Of a stretch of DNA of 64,000 bases, positions 21,385 to 34,500 are shown piece after piece. The notes below the pieces were generated by a model, which was not told the DNA's origin, did no database searches, and worked only from the letters and a program-made list of their open reading frames with translations. The stretch covers positions 16,388,825 to 16,452,824 of the forward strand of contig CM037841.1 in NCBI GenBank assembly GCA_021234535.1, in the 5' to 3' direction. The position numbers and the translations under genes are program-made. The stretch is from Stichopus chloronotus (taxonomy: Eukaryota; Echinodermata; Holothuroidea; Aspidochirotida; Stichopodidae). Position 1 is the stretch's first letter. The number at the start of each line of letters is the position of its first letter.

Positions 21385-24300
21385 CTACAAACCAACAAAG
21401 ATAGAACAGATGATGCCAACAAAGAAATCAGTAATAGATTGAATATTGCTTACAGCCAACACATTTAACAGAGAGACTGAGAACCACAAAACCATATTTA
21501 AACAGTAACAGTACAAGTGGGGCCAACAGAAAGCAAAACAATAAAAGAAAGGAGACTAGGAGGCCCTATTGTAATGTTGTATGAGGCATCATGGATTTTC
21601 TGTCTCCTCAAGTTTCATTAATCACCTCCTGTTTACGGTTATTCCTGTTTCCAAGTTATTCATCCCTCCTCCAAGATCGTACTTGCTCCATAATTTCATA
21701 AAATCCTTTATTAACCTGTTGTAACCCATGTGTGTTCAAATGTAAGTTGGGATGGCCACCATCTGCATTTTGCAGTGAATATGAGTAAATATTTCCAAGA
21801 AACGTTGACCCACCAGGTACATTTTAGGACACTGACACACATGGCAGTTAAAGTCCCTGACAGAAAGTTATAATGACTGACATATTGCAGTTTTAAGGAT
21901 AAGAAATGTGAACATACTTAAATCCTGGAGAGCTCACAACATCAGTGCAGCAGTCAATGCATTTGAGGAAAACATGTTTTATGCTTATACTTAAACTTTA
22001 TACATGTTTGAATCAAAACAAATGTTTGTGGATATACTATGCAGATGCCAACTTGTTCCTTTCACTTTTCTCTTTTTCACTTGAGAAGTGCAAGCTGCAA
22101 ATATAGGTCCATCTAGAAATCATAGGTGACACAGGTGTCACAATAAACATGTATACTTTGATGTCTAAAAGCATGATTACCAAAACTACATTTTAACTCT
22201 TACCTCTAGGTATCTCTTCTATATGCAGACCATACATTGTGCCTGTGAGATGATTATGTTGATCTTATCTAGTCTATTGTATTTTATGAAAACCATATGT
22301 GATATCTGGAAAGTTTTGATCGATTGAAAGTTACTCAAGGGATTGAAGGAAAGTCTCTACAGTTTTATAAGTCCACCTGTAGGCCTACCTTGCACATATT
22401 CGATGTCCCCAGATTTTAGTGTAATCAAGAGGTATATGTCCTTTACTATCAGGTAAATTGATATCAGCACCAGCTTCTATTAATGCTTCCAAACACTTTG
22501 CTGAGCCTTCAATGGCAGCTTGATGACTTGGTGTGAGCATGTCATCATTATATCTAAAACAAGAAAATATGTTATCTTAATTGACTATTGCCTCATACAT
22601 GATTGGGAAATGTGCATTTATACTGAAATATTTCAATGTTAAGGTGCAGCATCAAAACATGCTCTGACAGTCTTATAATACAAATCTCAACAATTGTTAA
22701 ATAATATGAAATAATATTATACTCTCAACCTTTCCTCGCTTATTTAATTCTCAGGTGCGAGGGCATACATCCTTTTTTTTTCTCTATGATGATGAATGAA
22801 TTCAGGTTTGACATTTTCTAGACATTCTCTTCTTGTCTAATCTGTGTGCCACATGACTGGGTTTTTGTTTAGTAAATTTCTTGCTTCACATTTTGAGTTT
22901 GTTGGGGGTTCACAATACCATACAGGAACTACCAATCTCACAATTACCAACAGATCTCAAGTGGGAAGCAAAAAACAATTAGCAGGGTGTTATTGAGTGT
23001 TTAAATTTTGTGTAGCAGTTTTGGTTATTTCTGAGGTCTTTGTTTAAGTAAAAATGTAAGGGTTATGCATACAAAAAATTGTTACACATTTTCTTCATTT
23101 GTGGAGCAATTTGGCCTGTGTCTGTACAGTAGCAAATTGCAATGTGACACTGGATAAATTATTCCCTGACAAGTCATAAATGTCGTCAATCTATTCAACA
23201 AGGACCTTTCAAGTCTTGGATATTTTCCCTCATTATTTAAGACATGTACGTACAAGTGAACATAACTACTTCTAGGTTCAGTGATGTATATTTACTGTAG
23301 GTTCTATAAATTTTGAAGGGACAAGTTATCAAAGTTCACTGACCATGTTTGCATTTATACTTTGGTCATGACCATATAACTAAAACTGTGGGCCTATATT
23401 ATATGCTTCTCCAAAACTTACTGCCACTCAGTGACTCAACTACTACATACGTATCACTTGAACAGTAGATTCATTATCATTTATCCAAAAAGGGCTGATG
23501 AAAATAAGATGCTATACAATGGTATTAAAACACACCATAAAACGTGAGTAGGGCGCCAGACTAGAAAAGTACCAATCTCTTTGGGACTGTACTTCCATCT
23601 TTAGTAGAAATAACTTACATTCATGACCTCCATACTGTTGTAAGCAATATGTGTGATATAGAATGATGAAAATGAACTTGGGTATTTTCAGATAGTAAGT
23701 TATACTGAAAAAGATAAAACTCCCCATGCCCCTACTACAAAACCATGTTGATTGCCACTAACACTTGAGTCTTGAATATCACACTCCGAAAAAGTAAACA
23801 CTGGTGACGTGCCATCATGTACAAATGTGCCCAACAGTGCAACAATGTCTGAAGCTGAAACACACATCGAAACTGTCCACAATTAACACAAACGTACAAT
23901 ACCGAGATAATGTATTCAAGGAGATCAAAGGAAACAGAAGACTGCCCTTTTAATTGTCTCGCTATCTCAATTAATTGACAACTGATACTAACAGGGAACT
24001 GAAGAGGTTACCAACTTCTCCTCAAGTATTGTTTATCATTACAAGCTAAATTAGCAAGTGTCAGGAATGTTATGACAAGTAGAGTGCACTCCAACACAAA
24101 AAGAGAGAAAGACAATTTATTACATACACGGAGGGATTGGCTCCTTTATCAAGAAGGTACTGCAGACATTGGATTCCTCTCTTGCCAGTTCGACTGTTGA
24201 TGGCCAGATGAAGGGCTCTCCAACCTGTTGAGCTGGCAAGGTTGACATCTACTTTGCAAGTTTCAACCAGAAACTTTAAACATTCAAGTCTTCCATGTAA

Positions 24301-26170
24301 AGCTGCAAGGTGAATTGCTGCAAGACCCTGCAAAAATGAGATTATTCAGCAGGTAAAACACTAACCCAGTTGTCACTAAAAATCTGGGTCAGTTTCATGC
24401 AGGCTATTTTCATTGGGTCTCAAGTATTACAGAACATGTTAATTAAAATTAACTCAAGTGGTCTAAGGGTGAGTTCAGTCCCTGGCCGGGTTTTTCGTCC
24501 AAGATCAATCTACTGTTTTCCCAGCTGAAAGGATCCTTTTTTTATAACGATTCCAAAATTGATCTACCATTGCTACTGTAAGTTGATGGCGGTCAATCTG
24601 AAGTTGTATCATATAAATTACAGAATCCACTCAAAGGACTAACACATTTTAAAATATGAAGTGCCTACATTTAGCAAGTAACAACTACGTGGAACCCTTT
24701 ATGTATACTCAGGGAGAGATGAAACTATTCAGGTCACAGGTACATGACGCCAAAAATATCAGAGTAACTCAAGCCTAATGTAAGTGTGCTTCTCAGTATT
24801 AAGAATATATGAGTCCGCTCAGTGGGCAAGCATAGTCAGTGGCATGAGTTATTCAGCATTACATAGTACAAACTTTTGTGTTTACATGTAGCCTACAGTA
24901 CATAACCTACAGTACTTGTTCCACAGATGTGGATTTTGTGAAAAATGCACTGTACATGTAGTCTAGACCCTGGGCTGGAGTAAAGCTTGTAAGTTTTTGA
25001 GTCTATTGCTGCATATTCTTGGAAAGGTTTAAATTAGAATTTTCAGAATGGAAAATACTCAACAGCTGCCACAACGTGAGCCACAATGTGAGCCAAAATT
25101 TGGGGCATGAGCAAAAAAATCAGATGTCCAGTGACAAAGTTACAACTGCATGATACAATGTACCTAAAACACATATCACTGAGACTCTAGAGGTGCAGTC
25201 ACAGTCACTCCTACAGCGAATGCACTGCCATGCACTCTCAGAATATCTGTATCTTGATGTATGACATATGTTCACTGCGACTACAAGTGCACCTCCATTC
25301 TCAAAATAACAGAACTATGATGCATCACATGTTCACTGCAACTAAGACTGCGTCTCCACTAGTTATTACCTTGATGTATGACACATCTGTTCACTGCAAC
25401 GTGTGGTTGCACCTCTCCCGATTGGAGGCTCATTGTTAGATCTAGTTAGTGCCTTGGATCAGACAACATACATTGTTGGTACCAATTTAAAATCCGTGAT
25501 CAAATCCTACACCTCTTCTTACAAAGCCAACATGCTAGCCTAGAATGTCACCCAGCCAAACCAAGCTTAAATTCCTTCAAAAATAGACTGGATATGTTCT
25601 GGACGAACTTCCATAGGAAATACTCAATACTCAGTAGATAACTAGGCCTATAAGAAACTTCCTGAGGAGAAAGTTTTAACTTTTGCGGCCTACCACACTA
25701 TGACTGCTTCAGAGGGCATCACAAGACGTTGCCTGTGAAACAGGTTCAGTAAGTTCATCTAGTTCAAGTTATGTAGTTAGGCAAGGCTAGTTTTGTTTAG
25801 GCCTAACACATGAGTAACAGTAAAGTAACATGTTGGGTCTGCAGTAGGCTACTGTAACTTAGGCCTAGCCTACGTAGTCGGTCTATCGGCAGCCCAACCT
25901 AGTCCATATTCTCACAACCGAAGTATGGAAAATGGAAACCATTCAGACTTTGTTCTTTTGCCTTACATTACGGTCAAATCTTGAGGCATCTTTTCCTCCC
26001 CTCAGAGACTGTTTCAGCCAAGCAGTATCTCCAATGGCAGCAGCCATAAACTCATCGTGCGTGAAAGCTTTCACAGCAGCCCTCTGTTTAACTTTTTTCT
26101 TTATCTTAGTCACTTCATTTCTGCTAGAAAACGTTGAAGCTGATGCATCCAGACATTTAAAATCAGACAT
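20712..26170 (-). CDS. ANKRD53: ANKRD53 orthologue (ankyrin repeat protein), whole coding span, 4 exons
   Basis: Four exons (26170-25967, 24327-24128, 22553-22389, 21384-20712) join in phase to 413 codons, against about 530 in human. The N-terminal part includes FMAAAIGDTAWLKQSL, matching the human start of the ankyrin domain (LFAAAVGNVEWL). Ankyrin repeats follow: AAIHLAALHGRLECLKFLVE (about 71-90), ALHLAINS...CLQYLLDKGANPSV (about 107-135), and SHQAAIEGSAKCLEALIEAG (about 142-161), then DYTKIWGHRICAR, the most diagnostic stretch (human DFCKIWNHRACAR). The C-terminal 220 residues begin with a charged helix and end in a basic/Ser-rich region. Human ANKRD53 interacts with DDA3 and regulates spindle dynamics and chromosome movement; conservation of that role here is inferred. 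All junctions are GT-AG. The start is the only ATG in the first exon frame. Confidence 0.88.
21385..22388 (-). other. ANKRD53 intron 3
   Basis: About 1 kb of AT-rich sequence. No repeat or RNA gene recognised. Confidence 0.6.
22389..22553 (-). CDS. ANKRD53: ANKRD53 exon 3 (ankyrin repeats)
   Basis: 165 bp, acceptor GTTTTAG, donor AG|GTAGGC. It encodes YNDDMLTPSHQAAIEG, EALIEAGADINLPDSKG and HIPLDYTKIWGHRICA. It was too short to stand out as an open frame but joins both neighbours in phase and aligns with human ANKRD53 throughout. Confidence 0.9.
22554..24127 (-). other. ANKRD53 intron 2
   Basis: About 1.6 kb. Two open frames of 60-71 codons without motifs. No repeats identified. Confidence 0.6.
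24128..24327 (-). CDS. ANKRD53: ANKRD53 exon 2 (ankyrin repeats)
   Basis: 200 bp, acceptor TTTTTGCAG, donor GT|GTATGTA. It encodes GLAAIHLAALHGRLECLKF through CLQYLLDKGANPS. It ends two bases into a Val codon completed by exon 3. Confidence 0.9.
25225..25425. repeat. Three ~65-bp imperfect repeats in ANKRD53 intron 1
   Basis: TCTTGATGTATGACAT..GTTCACTGC, ACTATGATGCATCACATGTTCACTGC and CCTTGATGTATGACACATCTGTTCACTGC recur near 25253, 25315 and 25370, each followed by CAACT or CGACT and a TGCACCTC-like word. Intron 1 (24328-25966) is otherwise without recognised features, apart from the possible LINE tail at 25545-25635. Confidence 0.6.
25545..25635 (+). pseudogene. Possible LINE C-terminal scrap
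   Basis: The translation PSLNSFKNRLDMFWTNF resembles the tail of LINE proteins (NSFKNRLDKYW...). It is only about 25 residues long, so the assignment is weak. Confidence 0.35.
25967..26170 (-). CDS. ANKRD53: ANKRD53 exon 1
   Basis: 68 codons starting MSDFKCLDASAS and ending RFDRN, then the donor GTAAGG (minus strand). It carries a basic KIKKKVKQR stretch (about residues 22-30) and the first helix-like ankyrin cap. It ends in phase 0. Confidence 0.85.
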
Positions 26171-27774
26171 TCTTATTCATCTTTATTTATCTTGTACTGT
26201 GCTGGCTGTATATTGGCCACCTAGGCCAGAGTAGGTGTACACTGTACTGCAGTAGTAATATAGGTCTGCAGATTCAGCTGCTGAATTGAAGAGCACGGTA
26301 CGCGGTGTGCTGGGACGTACGTATATTTCTTATTAGGCCTACTCGTACTCAAAGGTAAAATGCACAATTAAACTTGTACAGCAGGGTAACGTAACGCAGT
26401 TAATTGTTTGTGGTTGCTACGAAACGACTTGAGGTAAGCTGTTGTTGTGATCTTCTGATGTTTCACCGACTGCTCTGACTGAGCTGAGTGGATGAGTGGT
26501 GTAAAGTCCTAAATATTCAGTTTGTAAGTTAGAGAGAATTTAACGTAAGTTTAGAAATAGGATTCTACCAAATCGTTTAGACAGGAACTAAATGAACAGC
26601 AGTAATGACTTGGAGTTTGCCCTTCAACTTAGTTTCAGCACTGCGAAGGTTAACCTGTGCTTTTCCGCCACTTACTGTATCCGCGAAAAATCGCTTGTAC
26701 GGTCACTGGTCAGACTGTACTGTAGCAAAGTAGTAGCCTAAGTACACCTAGGCTAGAAGGACGCATACCCTAGAATGACGCTCCCCCAGCTATTGCAGAA
26801 AGTGTATTACTTCAGACAAGCTGGATGACAAAATTCCTTAAACATAGTTTGTTTTTTATGAAGCCTGTCACACGTCTAAAACTTTGCAGCATATAGCACC
26901 ATCTACGCCCCCTGCATATCCCAAAAAGTCTCCAAAGGGAAGAACATCCCCTACCTGAGACCCCTCCCCTAAGAAGGCAATTCTAAAATGCCAGGCATGA
27001 AGTTTGCTCTGGCTACATCCCTGGCCTACACTAATGCAAAATGTAGCAGTGAACAGTAATCCTTAGGCCTGTACAAGAAAAGGGGAGATAATCATTAAGG
27101 AAAATTGTTACCATAAAAATATAAAAACAAGCACCGCTAGGCGGTACCAAAGTCAAGAAAATGTTGCTATAAGATTATACGTCTTCCTCTCTCTGCTATA
27201 TGTTGGTGTTGTCTAAATAAAGTAATTTTGAAATGTATGTGACAGTACTTTACACAACACAATATCTGTGAATGACTCTTGAGTCAATCACTATAAAAAA
27301 GAACGCATAAATACAATAAATTACCACATTTAAAATAATTATGTTTACAAACATAATTTCTATCTTTCCTTTCAAAATTTTACTTCTAATTTTGGTCATT
27401 TTTCCACATTTTTGGTTTATATTTTAAGTGTACACTAAAAAATTTGCTGTGAGTGTCAGATTTGCTTGGAACATCAAAATAAAGAGGCATATAGTAGTTT
27501 TCGGTGTTGTTTGAAGAATGTATATTGCAGGTCATGCTTACATTGAAATCACATTCTGTCCACTTGCTGCACTGGTGTGTAGAATGCATTGATCTACTCA
27601 TGATACTGATCGAACCATGATTACTTACTATTTACACTGTGGAAGAGATTGGTAGGATAGTTACATGGAAATCTATACACAAGTTACTAGCCTCTAAGAG
27701 CAAAGTTAAGTGATCCATTCCATTGTAGTTTTTTAGATTCTGCAGATCTGTGTACAAACCAACTTTGTAATATG
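26171..27774. promoter_or_regulatory. Region upstream of ANKRD53; contains an X-box-like word
   Basis: About 1.6 kb upstream of the ANKRD53 start codon. GTTGCTACGAAAC at 26413-26425 partly resembles an RFX X-box (GTTGCCN..RGYAAC) but the second half is imperfect. CpG words are commoner here than in the surrounding sequence. No TATA box is obvious. Confidence 0.25.
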
Positions 27775-28140
27775 GTTTACCAGCATGGTCACACTTTCTG
27801 AGCATGAGGTTGAAGCTATATAAAGTGTTCAGCGTAAAGCGATGAAGATAGTTCCTGGATTGCAGGATTTTTCATATAAGGAGAGACTTTGAGCTTTCAA
27901 TCTGTTTTTGCTCACTCACAGATGTTCAAGGGGTGGCATGTTTTTTATATTTAAATATGTCAATGGCTTGATCACCACTGATCACATGTTAATTCTCAGT
28001 AAATTGAAAGAGTAGAACCAGTGAAGAATTCTGCTATCCAGAAGCCAAAAATAGAGCTTTGGGTAATTAGTTGCAGTACTGTACTGCCTGTATCACCATT
28101 TCCTGCAGTCGGGGGATCCTTTTATGGCAAAAATTTCTTG
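27775..28140 (+). pseudogene. LINE reverse transcriptase C-terminal relic
   Basis: In one frame the sequence reads YGLPAWSHF, then VQRKAMKIVPGLQDFSYKER-L and RCSRGGMFFIFKYVNG. These match the thumb region of L2/CR1-type elements (VQRRATKLVPGLKDLSYEERL...RTRGDMI..FKI..G). There are stops after KERL and later. An old, inactive fragment. Confidence 0.8.
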
Positions 28141-31100
28141 GTATGCTTAACATGCCAACTGATGGTGATGCTTGACTTAGATGGGAAAATGTGAGTTAGC
28201 CACCTAAAATAATTTCCCTAGAACCAAGCCTGCATGTGACAGTTTTATCAGTGGAGCTACTGATTGAATTTATATAAATTTAGCTGTTGCATTTTGTCAA
28301 GTTGACTACTTTTGTTTTATTATGTGTTTAATGTAAAGTCAACCAGCAGTGGAACAAGGATGTGTTCAGTTTGAGTGTGGTGAGTGGAAAAAATGTGCAA
28401 GTAATGAAAACAATTCCATATTTGTGCCTGTGGGATATTTTTTGTTCAATATCTGAGAGAGGGCGGTATCACACAGACACAGATACAAGTCAAGAAGTGT
28501 GAAAGTTTTTTTCTCTCTGTATTATAATTCACTTGATCTGTAATTATCTGGTGACTAGTAAATGAACAAAATAAAATTTCAGAAAGACCTTGCATATGAA
28601 TATAAGCTTCAATTACGTAAATCTGAACAATTCTTGAAAATTAAATATATCAATAAGTGCCAGTATTTCTGTCTGTATTTCTGCAATTAATGTACCTTTT
28701 GAATGTAAACATTGTAAAAAAAGGTGCTAATATTTTGTTAACTATGAGGTTTTTACATTTTGAACAAATTACTACCAGAATTCTGATGTCATAAATTGTA
28801 AGCAAACATGGTAATGTAACACTTAATAATATGAGGTGGTTCAGATATCATTGCTGAAATGATACCCTAATGTGAAAAACTTGAATAAAATCACATTGCA
28901 AATTTTATTACATATATGTTGGAACAAGAAAAAATACACAAAAGGGATAAATTTTCACAGGAATGTTGCCACTCTTTAATGACAAAAAATCTGCTCAATA
29001 ATTCTCCTGCCAGCCATAAGCAAAATGTAAATTAACAAAAATTGTCATAACTGCTAATTTGTAAGTGAGGTTTAAGTAAAATCAATCAGCACTGGGCACT
29101 TGTTAGCATTGCGACAGAGATATGAAGTCATAAATTCATCTTATGTAGGAGTTCATTAATATGAACAAATAATAATAATGAGACTTTGTATAATGTTAAG
29201 AAGTCCAGATATAAAAGTTGTGGCAAAGAAAGAGGTTTTAGTAAGGGACGTTTTGGAAAGCAGGCTAATGAGGAAAAGAATGAGTGTCCGAATTTCAAAG
29301 TAATATAATTCGTTTCTTGGCAAATTAAATCATTAATAACATAACATTTTACAGTGAACAAAGTGTACTGGTACTTACAAAAGAGGTAAATTAAATAGCG
29401 CGCGGGGGGTACCTCTGGTGGACTGTTTCAGCTGGGCTCTCCCGTGGCGGTCTTTTATGCGTTTTCCCAAAGATGGTGGCTGAGATGCATGCATACGGCT
29501 TCCTACACGTCAGGCCAGGGCGAGGTAGTTCAGTGTAACGAGGAAGGTGATTACTATGCTGTAGTCCATTGGGTGGACAAAGCTGGTAGTTCGTTCGTAA
29601 AATTAAGAAGAACCTGTAAGGAGGAGACCAGTCATAGTTAAAAGGGCAAATTCAGTACGTGTTCCGATGTGGAGCTGTTGCACAGAGTTCGGTCAGGTGA
29701 AAAGACCGTAAGCTTGGAGACATGTTTACACCACCATCCGAGAGAGGAGAGAGAGCGAGCCACACCTTGCACAAGTGTTTTGAGACTGTTCCAACATGAC
29801 GCTGGATTCCAAACGTGAATACAGAACAATGCTATACAGGGTCGTGTGCACGTTTTCAACACTTAAATAAGCATATCAACAACAGAGAATGCGGCAGGTC
29901 TGACCTTCAATAAACAACATTCTTATACATAACAATAGCTTATGTGGTTATTTCAAGCAAAACTCGTGTAAAACGTAGCAAAGTTTGCAAAGGTCAAACT
30001 TACAAAGCGTAAACTAACAAACACATTGTTGTGTTACATTTGTATCCATAAATAAATCTTAAATCAATTTAGATAAATCAAATGATTTAAATGGATTGCA
30101 TGCAAAGCTATCTCTAAAGTTATGAAGGGTAAAAAATTACCAGCATTTATGACCTGTTGTTCGTCATTACTATGTGGCTACTGCAGCATTCCGTGCTCTC
30201 TGTGTGCAGACTGTTCTCAAAGGATGTATGTTCGAGAATGCTTCACTAGGAGTTTTATTCAAGAACATAGCAATGTCGAACCAATAGGTAGTGCTTGTAA
30301 TGCGCAATGCACGATGCGCAACACATTACGTCATAGAGTGGAAAGAAAGGCAAACATAGAAACAAGTAGGCGTGTGCATGTTATGGGCGGTTTGAAAAAC
30401 AGAGAATGATCAGATACTACAAGAATGAGAAATAAAGATAACAGCACCCTCCAGTTATCATGAGAAGTCAACAACAGTGCCATCAACAGGACCAAGTCTT
30501 ACCAAAGTGGAGATCATTGAATACCATGCACTGCTCACTCAGGCTGCCATGCTAACACATTCCAAGAAAGCAGATACCAATACTCCATTACACAGAAATA
30601 CAAGCACTGAAAAATTTGTTTAATAGCCTCTACTTCTTCGCAGCTTTTTTATGAATACAAATTCAATGTAATTGTAATTCAACCATGATTATGATTACTT
30701 AGCAATTGGTTACAACTACAACTATTTTCAAATTTTACAGAAGTGATCCATAACAATTTTGATTACTGAAAACTTGTGATTGAATGTATTCAATTACGAT
30801 TACCATCAAGCCTAGCTTTTGAATTAAAAATGTACTGCCTGCATTTCAAGTTGATTTCTATCAGCAATCATGAATTTGGCGCCTGTTCAGTCACAACTAT
30901 GTGTCATGGTGTATCTTAGGAGGTTTTGATATCCGCATTATCTTGAATTGCTGAAATTAGTTGTGGTTTTTAACCCAAGTCTCACTCAGGCTGAAAGGTG
31001 GAACAAAATTTCACTTTCTTAATTTCATCATTTTCTCATTCACTTATAAATGTTATCATCAAATGTGATAAGTGTGTTGCAGTTTCATAACTAGTTTGAT

Positions 31101-31346
31101 ACATTGTAGAACAAGCATGCACTTTTTGCTTGTCAGGTAAGTCATCTCTGCTCACAACCTGTCTGGAAGTATCATTTACCTTGCTGGCTTGTTGCTTATT
31201 TACTGTAGAGGTAGGCAGCTCTCACTGAATCAAATGACATGATCCTGAAACAATTCTCCTTGTTCAGTAAAGAGCATTGAACATTTTATCATCATGAAAT
31301 GTGGTAACTTCCATTATAAATTAAAAATTCTTTTCAAAGGTTGAAA
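28141..31346. other. Intergenic region before ENO4, with GC-rich patch
   Basis: Mostly AT-rich with no recognised genes. The stretch 29395-29790 stands out: GC-rich, with CpGs, GCGCGCGGGGGG, AAGATGGTGGC and a 65-codon frame (29444-29641). It could be a promoter, an LTR or another repeat. It is not matched elsewhere in the window. 30121-30409 has a 95-codon frame rich in Cys and Arg but no known family. Confidence 0.4.
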
Positions 31347-31505
31347 ATGGCAGCCAGTAGAAGCTCTCAGAGAAATGCCAGGGAGTTCTTTGAACTTAAA
31401 CAAAGAGCTGTTCAGTTTTACACAGAGAATAAAGTGCCTGAGAAACTTGAAGATATTCTGAATATTATGGTTTATGAGCAACCTCCAGATGTTTATGGTA
31501 GGCTG
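31347..31505 (+). CDS. ENO4: ENO4 exon 1
   Basis: 53 codons, MAASRSSQRNAREFFELKQ to QPPDVYGRL, donor CTG|GTAAGT, phase 0. It is the ENO4-specific N-terminal helical segment; VYGRL aligns with human IYGHL. Confidence 0.88.
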
Positions 31506-34500
31506 GTAAGTACAGAAGCTATTGTCATGTTGACACGAGGACTAATCGTTACTGTTTCTCTATAAAGTTTCATCTCAACTAACAGAGTCGTTTCATGCAA
31601 TTTGCTGTTCTCATATTCCTGTAGTAGGTATACTATACTTCAATGTTTCTCTGAACAGTTTCATATGGTTGACTGAGTAATTACTTGCTTTGAACAGATA
31701 CATTAACCAAAATGTAAACTTGAATTGCTGTAAACAGGTGTGTTAGCCAACAGCAATTAAGCCAATCCTTGATGACGTCTCTGAGGTATAAGTCATGCCA
31801 TTATAATCATTTCGTTCCGAGTCATACAGAAATCTGACAACAGAAACTGTTTATGGTGTGTTTTGTAAGGATTGAAGTTACAAAATATTGCAAATAGGTA
31901 AAGAAATTTCCAGGTCCTTATTTTACATTATGCAGAATGGTCCTGTACCAGACTGATAGAAATGCCTCCTTTGAGAGGGTACTGCAGAGGACAAAAGTGT
32001 AAACCCTGCAGGGCATAGGCAGAAATATAATAGCTTTAGGAAGCATGCTGATCAAGTCTGATAAACAATAAAGAGCCATCTTTTTCAGACCATTTTGCAT
32101 AATGTAAAATAAGGACCTGGAAATTTCTTTACTTATTTGCATTTTTGCAATATTTTTGGTATTTCCTTATTGTCATGTTTTTATGCACTATATAAGTGTA
32201 TGAATAGTGGTATCAAGCTATATGCTAACATTGCAGTACAAACACTATCCCCAGTGCTACAGTACACTATTTTTTTATCATAAATTTTTTCACCACAAGG
32301 TAGTCAAAAGGCAAAAATTTCCTCTTAATGCCTTTTCCCCTCATACACCTTTTTGACATTACCCTCCCATTCTTGGTCTATTATGCTGCAAGAATCATCA
32401 TAATTGGTACAGAGTGGCAAGAGATTTAAGACCATGAATTACTGTAAAGGTAAAACGTTTGATTCTTATAAAATTACTAACATTGTCTGAATGAAGTGTG
32501 GGATTTGAATAGGGACAACAAAGAAATTTATGTACAGAAGAAATTAGTTTACTTATCTGCATATGGATGCACAGAATGGCCATTCTTGTTTTTCTTATTT
32601 CTCTCATGTCTTCACTCAGTCTCCTGTTCACATTGTCCAAACAACTGTCTAGTGCCCCCACCACAATTCAAATTCAAATAAGTGCGCCAGCTGTGGTTGT
32701 TACTAAAATACCAAAACCACAGTCTGAATGCTGTGAACCTGCATAAAAAGCACCTGCCATGGTTCCAGCCTTTCGCAGACATTAGCTTCACATGCTTTCT
32801 AAATTTCTTGTGCACATTTCATCTATAGAAATATTAGTGAAAAAGGTATTTTAATTTTTTGGAAAATGTAGCACATTTTGATTCTCTGCAAAATTTTCTT
32901 TCAGTCCGAATATTTTGAGTCCATTTCAAAACCAGTGATGATGAGCAAAGTTTGTGCTTCTCAAGTTTTGGACAGTAAAGGACAGCCGACCTTGCAAGCA
33001 GAGGTGTACTGTATGAAGAAAGGAGTTGAGACGGTGTGTAATTAGAAAGTTTTCAGCCTGCAGATGGATATGCATTTTACTAAGATAACATTCCGAGAGT
33101 ATCTGGTGCTTAATTGTTCAGACATCTAGAGTTGTTTGACTCTCTTGTCCTTGCATGGGTGAGGGGTTCAGAAAGATAAAAGGGGTTTACTTAAGATTCA
33201 CCCACCCTCACTCCTTGTGATGTCATTACATCTGAGAATCTCTGTAGTCTAGTTGTAACTCATGACTCTCACCTAGATGACCCAGGTCGATTCCCGAAGG
33301 GTGCTCAAAAGAAGTTGCATTGTGTCCTTAAAGGGGAAATCAGGGTTTGACTGAGAAAATTCATCTTTAGTTGATTTTTCTTTCTAAACTGATTGTTCAC
33401 CGAAATATAGAGCTGTTGGGGAGGTGTTTGAAGGTAGAAGAAATGGTAATTATTGCGTTAATTACTGTTGAATGAGAACTCTTAATATTTGTCGGGTACA
33501 AAATAAAGGTTCATGTACAAGACAAGACAGCCTCCTCTATACAATGACCAATCACAGCGTAAGACTGAGATGATGTTGTATGAATAAACATAACCGAATG
33601 TTTACAGTTCCCATGCTGTTTGTGCATTGTGCAATGCTAAGTAAACAAGAGTTTAGTGATGGTTGATGATACATACAGCACATGTACGCTACGTATGAAA
33701 CTGTTCGTTTGATGTTTTGTTTACTGTACTAACTAGGAAGCCCCACCTTCTCATAACTTGAAAAGGCGATAGTATTGAATACTCATATTTGATTTGATGA
33801 ATATGGGTGTTACAGACTTTCGGAATTCTTCACCGATTTTTTTTTTTTTTTGCGAATTTGACTCGTTTCTCGAAATTGTCCACGTTTTGAGGTAATCTTG
33901 ATCATATTTGTTAGAAGTAACTCATTGTACGATACTGGTGGGGAATTGTAGTGAAATAAATTGTAAAAATAAACCCTGATTTCCCCTTTAAGCAAGGCAA
34001 TGAACTTCATTTGCTTCAGTCCTCTCAGATGTTGAAATGAATACCAGTAACAAAAAGGCAGCACCATGTAAGGGAGAGGGTCATTTTCAGATTAGTACTA
34101 TGGTACTGGAGTACCTTTGGCTGTTCAGCATTCTTTGGGACAAAATGGGTGAGCAGGTTAAATGGGCTTTTGTGGCTATGCCTGTTAATGTCTGAATACA
34201 GTAGTTTTCATACTTTTTTGATGATGGTGTAATTGTTATTTTTTTTTCAAATTTTAACTGTAGTTGTTTAGTCTTAACCAAGGGTAATCCACAATTCAAG
34301 AAGTTTCAGGATGTGATAAATTGTGGATTGCCCTTAGTTAAGACTAAACAACTACAGTAAAAATTTTCATGCAAGGAACCACAGTGCCCATCAGACTCTT
34401 GTTATTGGTATATATTTGTAGGTATGCAGGATAATTGGATAATTTTGGTAATATGGAGGGGAAAACTGTTATTGTGCTCTAGCTCAATATATTTGTGTTC

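Noticed and set aside
30122..30409. 95-codon Cys-rich frame
   Set aside because: The cysteine pattern matches no domain I know, and there is no splice or promoter support.
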